NCBI RefSeq assembly: GCF_900177425.1
Contig: NZ_LT840184.1
Span: 5,187,705-5,251,704, forward strand
Reading direction: 5' to 3'
Length of the DNA: 64,000 nucleotides
Origin: Paenibacillus uliginis N3/975
Lineage (GTDB): Bacteria > Bacillota > Bacilli > Paenibacillales > Paenibacillaceae
Shown here in pieces: positions 28,361 through 36,289 of this stretch (position 1 is the stretch's first letter; each line of letters begins with the position of its first letter). The position numbers and the translations under genes were made by a program. A model generated the notes under the pieces. That model ran no database searches. It was not told the DNA's origin and worked only from the letters and a program-made list of their open reading frames with translations.

Positions 28361-28401
28361 CATCCAAGTCGGTACCTGCAGCATGAGGACCGGCTTGGAT
28401 G
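28361..28401 (+). terminator. Hairpin terminator after the importer operon
   Basis: CATCCAAGTCGGTACC pairs imperfectly with GGACCGGCTTGGATG. The T-run after it is short, so partial read-through to the kinase gene is possible. The 100 bases before it hold no gene I can support. Confidence 0.6.
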
Positions 28402-28475
28402 TATTTGGATTGTCTGCTATGAACAACGAGTAAGTATAATGTATAATGAGAGGCTTATCGTAAGTGGAGGGCAAC

Positions 28476-30176
28476 ATGGAACATAAAAAAAAGCGTAATT
28501 TCAAGGAATCAACCCGTCACTTATTTCGAATATATACGATTATCCCGTTTTCCATTTTAATCGTACTGTTCTTGGCTTTCACCATTATTAATGGCAGAAT
28601 GAACCTGACCCAAAAAACGACCGAAGCTGCCCAATCCATTAGTCAGTCCATGGCAGGCGTATATCAGCAATACTACGAAGAGATTAATCAGATGGCCGTC
28701 TCCCCTACTGTTATGAACTATGTGAGCACACATTTGGGCAGTGATAAAGTGTACTCCCAGTTTTATGATTTCAATAATCATCAGAAGGTCAAGAGTATTT
28801 TCCATATCGTCAATACGGAAGGCATCTTCCTGGCTAGTTCCGCTCCGCCAGATGAACTGTATTCCAACTTTGCTTTTGGCAATCTCATTAATCGGATTGA
28901 TCAGAGGCCGAGCGACACGCTGACCGAAATGAATAGCTTCCGTTATTCGCATGATCGCGATACGAGCTATACGTTTGGCAAAGCCATCGTAAAGGACAAG
29001 CAGACGATAGGCTATATCATCTACCAACTGTACGAATCAGACATCCAAAAAGTTATTTTTGAACAAAATAATGAGATAGCCATGATCACCGATGAACATA
29101 ACACCATTATTGCCACAACTAGCAATGTTACTAAAGGTGTTCTGAACAAATTCAGCCCTAAGCTCGATAATCAGGGGCATGTTTTATTGAACGATGGCAA
29201 GTACTACATGTATTCCAAGCGAATACCTGACACGCCTATTCAAGTCATTACGCTCAATTCCTACAAATCAGAGCAATACACCTACTATACGGTGTCTTTC
29301 TTTGTTATTGCTGCCAGCCTTCTGCTATGGATCATGATTCAGTTCTTGGCCAACAAAATGTCCACGCGCAATTCTGAATCGATCGATAAATTAATTCATG
29401 CTTTGGCACAGCTGCGCGAAGGGAATTTCAATGGCTATGTCGACATTCAGACGAATGACGAGTTTGAGATTCTAGGTGATGAGTACAATGTGATGCTTGA
29501 TCGATTAAAGGATCTGATGGAGAAAAATAAAGAGCTGTTAGAGCTCCGCACCATTATTGAGATTAAGCAGCTGCAATCACAGTTCCATCCGCATTTTATA
29601 TTCAATGTACTGGAAACACTGCGCTATGCAATTAAGATTGACGCGAATCAGGCGCAGGAAATCGTCATGATTCTATCCAGACTACTTAGATACAGCATCG
29701 GACATGATCGCAGTGTTCAGCTGAAAGATGATATGAATTATGTACGTGATTACCTGAAGTTGCAGCAAATTCGTTTCAATGAACGACTGGAGTATCGGAT
29801 TTCAGTAGCGGAGGAAACCCAAGATGTATATGTCCCTAAGCTTCTGCTTCAACCGATTATCGAAAACGCTATCAAGTATGGCTATCGAAATCAAGCCAAT
29901 GTGCTTATTGAGATTAGGATCTACCCATCCACAGGAAAGCTGATTCTTGAGGTTCTCGACAACGGGCCAGGCATGAGTGAAGAGACGTTGCAGGAAGTTA
30001 ATCAGATTTTGCAAAGTCAGACGAACGTTACGCAGCATATCGGGCTATACAACGTTCATCGTCGTTTAGTGCTTCTATATGGTGAAGAATCCGGCATCCA
30101 CATTGACAGCACGCAAGGAAAAGGCACCTGTGTGACACTTACAATTCCTTACGAATGGAGTGGATATCATGTTTAA
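28476..30176 (+). CDS. YesM/LytS-type sensor histidine kinase
   Basis: 566 residues from the ATG at 28476 (TGGAGGGCAAC directly upstream). Membrane segments at about 20-40 and 280-300 flank an extracellular sensor. A HAMP domain follows, then the HisK signature QLQSQFHPHFIFNVLETLRY with the phospho-acceptor histidine, and a HATPase domain (PIIENAIKYGY, LDNGPGM). The stop overlaps the regulator gene start. Together they resemble HptS/HptR, which respond to extracellular sugar phosphates in staphylococci. Confidence 0.9.
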   Translation: MEHKKKRNFKESTRHLFRIYTIIPFSILIVLFLAFTIINGRMNLTQKTTEAAQSISQSMAGVYQQYYEEINQMAVSPTVMNYVSTHLGSDKVYSQFYDFNNHQKVKSIFHIVNTEGIFLASSAPPDELYSNFAFGNLINRIDQRPSDTLTEMNSFRYSHDRDTSYTFGKAIVKDKQTIGYIIYQLYESDIQKVIFEQNNEIAMITDEHNTIIATTSNVTKGVLNKFSPKLDNQGHVLLNDGKYYMYSKRIPDTPIQVITLNSYKSEQYTYYTVSFFVIAASLLLWIMIQFLANKMSTRNSESIDKLIHALAQLREGNFNGYVDIQTNDEFEILGDEYNVMLDRLKDLMEKNKELLELRTIIEIKQLQSQFHPHFIFNVLETLRYAIKIDANQAQEIVMILSRLLRYSIGHDRSVQLKDDMNYVRDYLKLQQIRFNERLEYRISVAEETQDVYVPKLLLQPIIENAIKYGYRNQANVLIEIRIYPSTGKLILEVLDNGPGMSEETLQEVNQILQSQTNVTQHIGLYNVHRRLVLLYGEESGIHIDSTQGKGTCVTLTIPYEWSGYHV

Positions 30177-30957
30177 AGTTCTGCTTGTTGAAGATGAAGA
30201 TATGATTCGCAGGGGGATACGATTCAGCATTGATTGGCTTAAATACGATTGTATCGTCATTGAAGAAGCGCTTAACGGGCAAGATGGCTATGAGAAGATC
30301 TGTAAGCTTAAGCCGGATATTGTCATATCGGACATCAACATGCCGATTATGGATGGCATCTCGATGATTAGAGAGGGGCTGCAGAAGCATACCTTCAGCA
30401 GCATTATTATTTCAGGCTATAATGAATTTCATCTCGCCAAGCAAGCACTCCAGTTAGGCGTAACTGAATTTTTAGTGAAGCCATTAGAGGATGATCAGTT
30501 GGTTACAGCACTGGAATCTGCCAAAGCAAAAGTGGATTTAATACGCAAATATGAAATCATCTCTAATCATCCGCAAGAAAAAGAAGAGATTATTAACAGC
30601 AAATTTTTAGAGAAAGAAACAAAAACATCTAAATACGTATCCAAAATGATCGCCTATGTACAGGAGAACTATGCAAAGAAAGTCAGCATCCATGACCTCG
30701 TTGAGGAGCTTGGCTTAAGCGCCTATTACTTGAACCAAAAATTCAAGGCAGAGACAAGCTATACGTTCAATGAGTTTCTCAACCGCTATCGCATCCAAAA
30801 ATCGATAGATTTACTGAAATCAGGGGATAACAAGGTATATACAATCGCTCAAGATATCGGCTTTAGTGACTACAAGTACTTTATTAGTATCTTCAAAAAG
30901 TACGCCCACGTTACGCCAAGCCAATATCAAGAGTATTTCGAGGACAAGAACTTATAG
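30169..30957 (+). CDS. YesN-type response regulator (receiver + AraC HTH)
   Basis: 262 residues from the ATG at 30169, with TGGAG nine bases upstream. A GTG at 30160 is the alternative. The receiver has VEDED near residue 8 and the phospho-acceptor in PDIVISDINMPIMDG, with lysine in LVKPLEDD. The C-terminal double HTH ends IGFSDYKYFISIFKKYAHVTPSQYQ. It overlaps the kinase stop by eight bases. The likely target is the importer operon just upstream. Confidence 0.92.
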   Translation: MFKVLLVEDEDMIRRGIRFSIDWLKYDCIVIEEALNGQDGYEKICKLKPDIVISDINMPIMDGISMIREGLQKHTFSSIIISGYNEFHLAKQALQLGVTEFLVKPLEDDQLVTALESAKAKVDLIRKYEIISNHPQEKEEIINSKFLEKETKTSKYVSKMIAYVQENYAKKVSIHDLVEELGLSAYYLNQKFKAETSYTFNEFLNRYRIQKSIDLLKSGDNKVYTIAQDIGFSDYKYFISIFKKYAHVTPSQYQEYFEDKNL

Positions 30958-30972
30958 CATTATATAGTCTTT

Positions 30973-31007
30973 CCTACCAACAGTGAGCAACACTCCACAT
31001 GTGTAGG
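30973..31007. repeat. Dispersed ~35-bp repeat, copy 2
   Basis: Also 35 bases bounded by CCT and AGG, with core ACCAACAGTGAGCAACACTC and CCACATGTG. It matches the copies at 18503-18537 and 40183-40218. Confidence 0.6.
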
Positions 31008-31082
31008 TTGCGTAAATAGGCAGTCCTTCGATGTGGCAGTATTCACTAATTATTGTCCATCTACCTCTTGGTACGGTTTCAC

Positions 31083-31110
31083 AGCTCACCTTAGGGTGGG
31101 CTTTTTTATT
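31083..31110 (+). terminator. Intrinsic terminator after the YesN gene
   Basis: AGCTCACC and GGGTGGGCT form a stem with loop TTA, followed by TTTTTTATT. Confidence 0.8.
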
Positions 31111-31140
31111 TAGTTGTCATTGTAATCAATACACACTAAA

Positions 31141-31191
31141 TTGACAATTGAATAACGTTACAGTAAACTGTAAACAATACACTATAGTGTA
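31141..31191 (+). promoter_or_regulatory. Promoter with two palindromes upstream of merR
   Basis: TTGACA at 31141-31146 and TAAACT at 31164-31169 are spaced by 17 bases. A perfect 16-base palindrome TTACAGTAAACTGTAA (31158-31173) covers the -10 site. A second perfect palindrome TACACTATAGTGTA (31178-31191) follows. Both are likely operators for the adjacent MerR protein. Confidence 0.65.
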
Positions 31192-31224
31192 ACAGTAACA
31201 GTTAAATGTCATTGGAGGTGTGTC

Positions 31225-31641
31225 ATGAATAGCTATACCGCTAAACAAATAGCAGAAGTTCTCCAACAAGACGACCCACGCATGAATTTGCGAACAGTAA
31301 GGTATTACACGCAGATTGGTATGGTACCGCCCCTTGAATTAGTCGGTAATAAGAGGGTTTACACGGATAATCACATTCACTACTTTCGCGCTATTATCAC
31401 CTTATCAAGAACTGGCGAAACATTGGCCTCCATTCAGGAAACATTGAAGAAACTTTCCTTGGAGGATATTGAAAAAATCAGTCAACAAATGACACTGTAT
31501 GAACCTAGCCGAATTATTGAAAACGAAACACTGAAAATAACGGATGATGTCATAATAACGATAAGCCCTCGGATTTCTGCAGAATTAAAACAAAAAGTTA
31601 TTGATTCGGTATCTCAGGCATTGAGGGGTGAAAATCAATGA
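31225..31641 (+). CDS. MerR-family regulator
   Basis: 138 residues. An N-terminal MerR winged helix (YTAKQIAEVLQQ, NLRTVRYYTQIGMVPP, YTDNHIHYFRAI) is followed by a short helix and a C-terminal tail (ITDDVIITISPRISAELKQK). The tail lacks the cysteines of metal sensors and is too short for a drug-binding domain. TGGAGGTG is well spaced before the ATG. It overlaps the next gene by four bases (ATGA) and is the first gene of an operon ending in clpP, so it probably autoregulates protease production. Confidence 0.9.
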   Translation: MNSYTAKQIAEVLQQDDPRMNLRTVRYYTQIGMVPPLELVGNKRVYTDNHIHYFRAIITLSRTGETLASIQETLKKLSLEDIEKISQQMTLYEPSRIIENETLKITDDVIITISPRISAELKQKVIDSVSQALRGENQ

Positions 31642-32150
31642 TGCTTGAAATTAAATTAGCCAAGTCATTGATGGAGAACGAAGAAGGAATGAATCATTTA
31701 TGGATACAGATACTTCGAGATGAAAAAGTCGAATCTCAAAAATCGGAACTCGACATCCAGCTTCCGAATGGCGTTTATCGCTCACGTAACCTCAATGGTT
31801 ATGTTGAGAATGAACGAGAACAAATTGTCCTTGATGTACAGGACAAAGAGGTTATGATAGAAATCTTCACCCAAAACGCAATTGCATGTGGTGAAATGAC
31901 AATTTCTGTGACCTTGTTTTCACGCGAAACCTCGGTAAGCAAGGAAATTCCAATTCATTTAGTGAATGAAAATGAAATGGATATGGTCGAGATTGACGAA
32001 CAAGTTGTAGAACGAATTAAAGAATTAAGTAATACCAATAACCCACCCAATAATGAAGAAACAAATGTCTTATTCATTCAACCAAAGGTTTTGGAAACAA
32101 GGGATAATGAGTTTTCATATTTAGAAAAGAAATACCGTGTCGATTACTAA
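31638..32150 (+). CDS. Unknown protein between merR and clpP
   Basis: 170 residues, soluble and acidic, with no signal peptide or membrane segment. The middle is beta-rich (LPNGVYRSRNLNGYVENERE, EMTISVTLFSRETSV), resembling a small beta-sandwich. A linker TNNPPNNEET precedes a short tail. I recognise no family. Coupling to merR (four-base overlap) and to clpP (stop 19 bases before its ATG) suggests a client, adaptor or sensor for this ClpP. Confidence 0.75.
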   Translation: MMLEIKLAKSLMENEEGMNHLWIQILRDEKVESQKSELDIQLPNGVYRSRNLNGYVENEREQIVLDVQDKEVMIEIFTQNAIACGEMTISVTLFSRETSVSKEIPIHLVNENEMDMVEIDEQVVERIKELSNTNNPPNNEETNVLFIQPKVLETRDNEFSYLEKKYRVDY

Positions 32151-32169
32151 AAAGGATGGGAGCGTAACT

Positions 32170-32751
32170 ATGAATCTAATTCCTTACGTTGTCGAACAAT
32201 CCTCTAGGGGCGAAAGAGCCTACGATATTTACTCAAGGCTCTTGCAAGACCGAATCCTATTTGTGTCCGGCGAAATTACTGACGAGGTTGCAAACAGCGT
32301 TATATCACAGCTTCTTTATTTAGATGCTACTGATTCGGAGAAGGATATAAACATGTATATTAACTCGCCAGGCGGCTCAATTACTGCAGGTATGGGGATT
32401 TATGATGCAATGCAGTTAGTGAAAGCTGACGTAACAACTCTATGTGTTGGTATGGCGGCTTCAATGGGTGCTTTTTTATTGGCAAACGGAGCAAAAGGAA
32501 AACGGCTTGCACTTCCTAACAGTGAAGTCATGATTCACCAACCTCTCGGCGGAGCACGAGGTCAAGCAACGGATATAGAAATAAGCGCCAAACGTATTAT
32601 TCGATTGAGAAGTAAGATAAACCACATATTGGCTCAACAAACGGGGCAAGCACTTGAGAAACTTGAAAGAGATACCGACAGAGATAACTTTATGGACGCC
32701 CACGAAGCAAAGGCATACGGGCTAATTGACAAAGTCATTGTAGCTCAATAA
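32170..32751 (+). CDS. clpP: ClpP protease subunit
   Basis: 193 residues from the ATG at 32170, preceded by GGGAG. The numbering fits housekeeping ClpP exactly: catalytic Ser98 (GMAASMGAF), His123 (MIHQPLGG) and Asp172 (TDRDNF). The glycine-rich handle is SPGGSITAGMGIYD, and the N-terminal MNLIPYVVEQSSRGERAYDI is typical. No ATPase partner is nearby, so it would have to use ClpX or ClpC encoded elsewhere. Placement under a MerR regulator rather than CtsR suggests a second, conditionally made ClpP. Confidence 0.95.
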   Translation: MNLIPYVVEQSSRGERAYDIYSRLLQDRILFVSGEITDEVANSVISQLLYLDATDSEKDINMYINSPGGSITAGMGIYDAMQLVKADVTTLCVGMAASMGAFLLANGAKGKRLALPNSEVMIHQPLGGARGQATDIEISAKRIIRLRSKINHILAQQTGQALEKLERDTDRDNFMDAHEAKAYGLIDKVIVAQ

Positions 32752-32789
32752 CCGACAGATCGGTGGTGGAGTTCATTCGACCTATACCT

Positions 32790-32820
32790 GAAAACGACTC
32801 CCTATACAGGAGTCGTTTTC
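32790..32820. terminator. Bidirectional terminator between clpP and rsgA
   Basis: GAAAACGACTCC and GGAGTCGTTTTC form a 12-bp perfect stem with loop CTATACA between convergent genes. The A/T ends give a U-run in either direction. Confidence 0.85.
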
Positions 32821-32939
32821 ATCAATTGCCCTAGAGTTCCTTGCCAAAACAAATGGATTCTTCTTCTAAACCCTTTGGCAATTTCTCTCTCAATCATCGT
32901 AATTCCAATTTTTCATAAGCATCATTCATATTTATCAGT

Positions 32940-34007
32940 TCAGCGCTTACTTCTCTTGCTATACTTCTGCATGTATTCTTTTTTCTTTTCCTTCAATCGG
33001 CTCAATTCCCTTTGTTGAGTTAGATAGCGTTCATAACGCTCCCGTGATATCACTCCGCTATCAATAGCTGATTGAACCGCACAATCCGGCTCTGTTCTGT
33101 GAGTACAATTCGAGAATTTACATTGGGCGACAATATCCACGACATCTGTAAATACCGAATCAAGATCACCGTTCTCTGCCCACAATTGCAGTTCTTTCAT
33201 ACCCGGAGTATCCACGATCATACATCCCGAGTGATGAAAGAACAACTGTCTGTGAGTTGTTGTATGCTTGCCCTTACCAGAATAATTACTTGTTTGATTT
33301 GTTGTCTGCACTTCCTGTTCAAGAAGGGAATTAAGCAAGGTAGATTTCCCAACGCCTGACGACCCGAGAAATACAATCGTTTTGCCTTCGACCATGTAAT
33401 TCAAAATTGGATCAAATCCAATTTTGTTAGCGGCACTTATTGGCAACACAAGTGAACCACCAGCTATTTCATTTACCTGAGACAAATACTCTTCGGGCTT
33501 GTCGCACAAGTCAATCTTGTTGAGCAGAATGACTATTTCTAGCCTTTGATGCTTAGCAAGCGTCATATATCGTTCAATTCTTGATATGTTAAAGTTTCCG
33601 TCCATCCCGCACATAATAAATACTGTATCAATGTTGGATACGATTACCTGTTCCTCGGTTATACCACCTTCAATAACACCGTTCTTCATTTTTCTCCCCC
33701 CAGATATCGGGGCTTTCCTTGAGAAACAATTTTTCCTTTGTAGAACCATATGAATCAAGGCATGGTTTGACTCTTCAATGTGCTCTGCCAGCACAAAATC
33801 TCCAACTACAGGATAATCTCTAAGGTGATTTGCTTTAAAACGAAATTTACCTGTAACCTTCGCTGTGAAATCCCCTTGCTCCGAAACAAGATGGTATCGA
33901 TCATTATGCTGAGATACAACCTTTGCCGGTATATATTTGTTATGTTTAGACGGTATCAATTGTTCAAAAAAGAATGAATCCCAGCCCATTGACTGCAATG
34001 ATTTCAT
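32940..34007 (-). CDS. rsgA: Ribosome small subunit-dependent GTPase A
   Basis: 355 residues. An N-terminal OB-fold is followed by a circularly permuted GTPase: G4 NKID (163-166), G1 GSSGVGKST (215-223) and G3 DTPG (266-269). The C-terminal zinc site has Cys296, Cys301, His303 and Cys309 (CKFSNCTHRTEPDC). It matures the 30S subunit. A basic tail ends the protein. TGGAGG lies upstream of the ATG. It stands apart from the usual rsgA-rpe neighbourhood and is preceded by a leader ORF and a terminator, so it is probably an inducible extra copy. Confidence 0.93.
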   Translation of the reverse strand: MKSLQSMGWDSFFFEQLIPSKHNKYIPAKVVSQHNDRYHLVSEQGDFTAKVTGKFRFKANHLRDYPVVGDFVLAEHIEESNHALIHMVLQRKNCFSRKAPISGGRKMKNGVIEGGITEEQVIVSNIDTVFIMCGMDGNFNISRIERYMTLAKHQRLEIVILLNKIDLCDKPEEYLSQVNEIAGGSLVLPISAANKIGFDPILNYMVEGKTIVFLGSSGVGKSTLLNSLLEQEVQTTNQTSNYSGKGKHTTTHRQLFFHHSGCMIVDTPGMKELQLWAENGDLDSVFTDVVDIVAQCKFSNCTHRTEPDCAVQSAIDSGVISRERYERYLTQQRELSRLKEKKKEYMQKYSKRSKR

Positions 34008-34043
34008 TGATATATCTACCTCCAGTAACCTTTTTTTGCGCGC

Positions 34044-34072
34044 AAAAAGACCGCAGGCTATGTCTGCGGTCT
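34044..34072 (-). terminator. Attenuator-type terminator upstream of rsgA
   Basis: On the minus strand AGACCGCAG and CTGCGGTCT form a perfect stem with loop ACATAGC, followed by TTTTTGCGCG. It lies 37 bases before the rsgA ATG, after a short leader ORF, so it would stop transcription into rsgA unless it is prevented from forming. Confidence 0.8.
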
Positions 34073-34187
34073 ACTTAATCCTTATTGGAGGGTAAAAAAC
34101 CATAAGCAAATAAACCCTCTCTTTTAGAAGAAAAAATGAGCAGTACAATCCTTAAAGAGTGGCAGACCTAGTGTCTGCCCACAATAT

Positions 34188-34241
34188 TCAGTTAAGAATC
34201 ACCTTAAAATTAACAGTTGTAGTAATAGCCCGGCGTTTCAT
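34188..34241 (-). CDS. Putative 17-residue leader peptide of the rsgA attenuator
   Basis: ATG at 34241, preceded by GAAGGGAGTGAG at good spacing, stop at 34188. The product is MKRRAITTTVNFKVILN. Between it and the terminator are an inverted repeat at 34161-34179 (GGCAGACCTAGTGTCTGCC) and an AACCCTCTC/GAGAGGG-type segment. This is the layout of ribosome-mediated attenuation ahead of inducible antibiotic-response genes: a drug-stalled ribosome on the leader would favour an alternative fold. The antiterminator pairing has not been worked out. Confidence 0.55.
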   Translation of the reverse strand: MKRRAITTTVNFKVILN

Positions 34242-34424
34242 GCCGCTCACTCCCTTCAAAGAAAGATATTTCCATCTTACCCCAGATTGTTGATGGAAGC
34301 AATTTCTAATTTAGTAGTATTTACTTGAAATCACATTAAAACTATCCACATATCAGCTAGCCTCTTCCTCTTTCTGCATGATGGATCCACCTGACCAGAA
34401 CAGGATTCCATTACGATTATGTCC

Positions 34425-36278
34425 TCATTGCAGCGTAAGAACGATCTGATCCCCGGAACGGGTAATTTTGTAGATACCCTCCTGCATGTCAACGCCATAA
34501 TGCTTTTTCAACAACCGCTTTGCGTCGGAATCCGTCTCCACAACGACCAGATAATCGTAGCCGCTCAGAAGATTGTCCATGTTGTCCTCATAGAACAACA
34601 CAATCCCGTCCACTTTTGGGGCATACAAAAAATACTTCCCGACGTATTGCATGTAATAGTTCGTGACCTGCTGATCCCTGTCCGAGGCGTAGAAGAGATA
34701 TCTGTGGTTATCCTCCTGGCCACCTTTGTACCACCGATCACCGGTAACCGCATAAATCTTGTGCGGAAGCGTCGTATCGTAGCTTTTGGCGATGGAGACG
34801 ATACCATTGTATTCCGATAAAAGGATGGTGGCTGCAATAGCTATACAGGCTATAATTCCTTTTTGATAATAGCCTTTCGTCTCGAAACTCTTAAATGCAC
34901 GATAATCGGGCACTTCACCGATTTTATAGTGGAATGAACGCTCCAGGTCTATCGCAGCGCACAGCACCAGCCCGCCGGCAAACAGCACCACTATGCTCGA
35001 TGCATAACGCTCAAAGCCTGCCAGCCTAATCGCCTCATCCAGCGGCATCGAGTAGAGGTACAGCGCCAGAATCCCTGCATAGTACAGTAACAGTACGATA
35101 TCCAGAGCAATCAGTGCTTTCCACAAGTTCCACTTCTTCTTCAACACAACTACCGCAAATACAGAAGCTGCGATCGCTACAAGATGAAAGATAACAATCC
35201 CGATCACCGGCCGTGTCGTAAGGTCGGTACTAGATCTTAGAAATAGCGAAATAATCTCACGCATCTGCTCCGGAGTCTTTCCGATCTGCAAACCGGAGGC
35301 AGCAACATCGAACTTGTTATCTACCCCCTGGAACACCGTCGCCATTCGCCAGCTCCAGCCGAAGTAAGGAATTAGTGCGCCGCAGATCGTTCCCACCACA
35401 GCGAGCGCAGGTTTCCAACCGGACTTTTGCCCATGAGTTAGCCATGTATACACTAGAAAGATCAGGCCGATGGCCGCAAAAATAATACCGGTGCTTTTAA
35501 CGACTGTCAGCAACCCCACCAGCGGGAGAACGACAATGCATGCTCGCTTCATATCATTACGATACTGATAGACAACTGCCAAGATCGCTAGTGCATATAT
35601 CGGGAGCAAGAAGTCCACCAACAGATTGGTGATGCGGATCGTAATATTGAAAAAAGAAAGCGTAGATAAGCCGAGTCCGAGAAAAGCATACAGAAGAAAG
35701 CGCTTCTTTTCGGAAACGATGCCGAACATGGCATAAAAACAGGAGAAGATAAGCAGCCCTTGCGCCAATAGCATAACGGATTGGGAATGTCCCGCGAAAC
35801 GGCAGACATAATAGAGAAAAGACGAGACGCCAAGCGGATAATTTTTAAAATCAATGAGATTGGAGTCTGGCGTCGGAAAGGCGTCCGTACTTAACATCTG
35901 CTTCAAAACGATAGCCCAGTGGGAAAAATTATCGTAGTGCGTCAATTTGTTCTGGAAAAGCACCAGCAGAAAAATGAAGCTTCCTACGAGAAAACAAAGC
36001 TGGGATATGGAAAAGGAAATGCGGAATGAAGCCCCTTGGCGCAGCCAGAGAAACGCGATCACAACAAACGCAAGCAGGCCCAGGACCATAACGGCAAGGC
36101 TCCCCATAAAGAGCTGCCCTGCCAAACCGCTAAAAAAAACAATGCAGGCAATCGATGAGAACACGAATACAGGGATGAACTCCCATTGTAGTGAAAGTGT
36201 CTTCCGAACAATAAGCAAGTAACCAAGAAAGGAGAATACCAATAAAACTCCCATCAAAAGTTGAAGCATAATCAGCAT
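34425..36278 (-). CDS. Polytopic membrane protein of the exopolysaccharide operon
   Basis: 617 residues with about 12-14 hydrophobic helices through residue 440, then a roughly 150-residue soluble C-terminal part (VTGDRWYKGGQEDNHRYLFY, YDYLVVVETDSDAKRLLKKH). The pattern resembles GT-C/ArnT-like or YdaJ-neighbourhood membrane proteins of polysaccharide loci, but no family is certain. GGAGAG precedes the ATG. It begins 11 bases after the PilZ glycosyltransferase gene and is last in the operon. A polymer synthesis or translocation role is inferred from context. Confidence 0.75.
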   Translation of the reverse strand: MLIMLQLLMGVLLVFSFLGYLLIVRKTLSLQWEFIPVFVFSSIACIVFFSGLAGQLFMGSLAVMVLGLLAFVVIAFLWLRQGASFRISFSISQLCFLVGSFIFLLVLFQNKLTHYDNFSHWAIVLKQMLSTDAFPTPDSNLIDFKNYPLGVSSFLYYVCRFAGHSQSVMLLAQGLLIFSCFYAMFGIVSEKKRFLLYAFLGLGLSTLSFFNITIRITNLLVDFLLPIYALAILAVVYQYRNDMKRACIVVLPLVGLLTVVKSTGIIFAAIGLIFLVYTWLTHGQKSGWKPALAVVGTICGALIPYFGWSWRMATVFQGVDNKFDVAASGLQIGKTPEQMREIISLFLRSSTDLTTRPVIGIVIFHLVAIAASVFAVVVLKKKWNLWKALIALDIVLLLYYAGILALYLYSMPLDEAIRLAGFERYASSIVVLFAGGLVLCAAIDLERSFHYKIGEVPDYRAFKSFETKGYYQKGIIACIAIAATILLSEYNGIVSIAKSYDTTLPHKIYAVTGDRWYKGGQEDNHRYLFYASDRDQQVTNYYMQYVGKYFLYAPKVDGIVLFYEDNMDNLLSGYDYLVVVETDSDAKRLLKKHYGVDMQEGIYKITRSGDQIVLTLQ

Positions 36279-36289
36279 CTCTATCTCTC

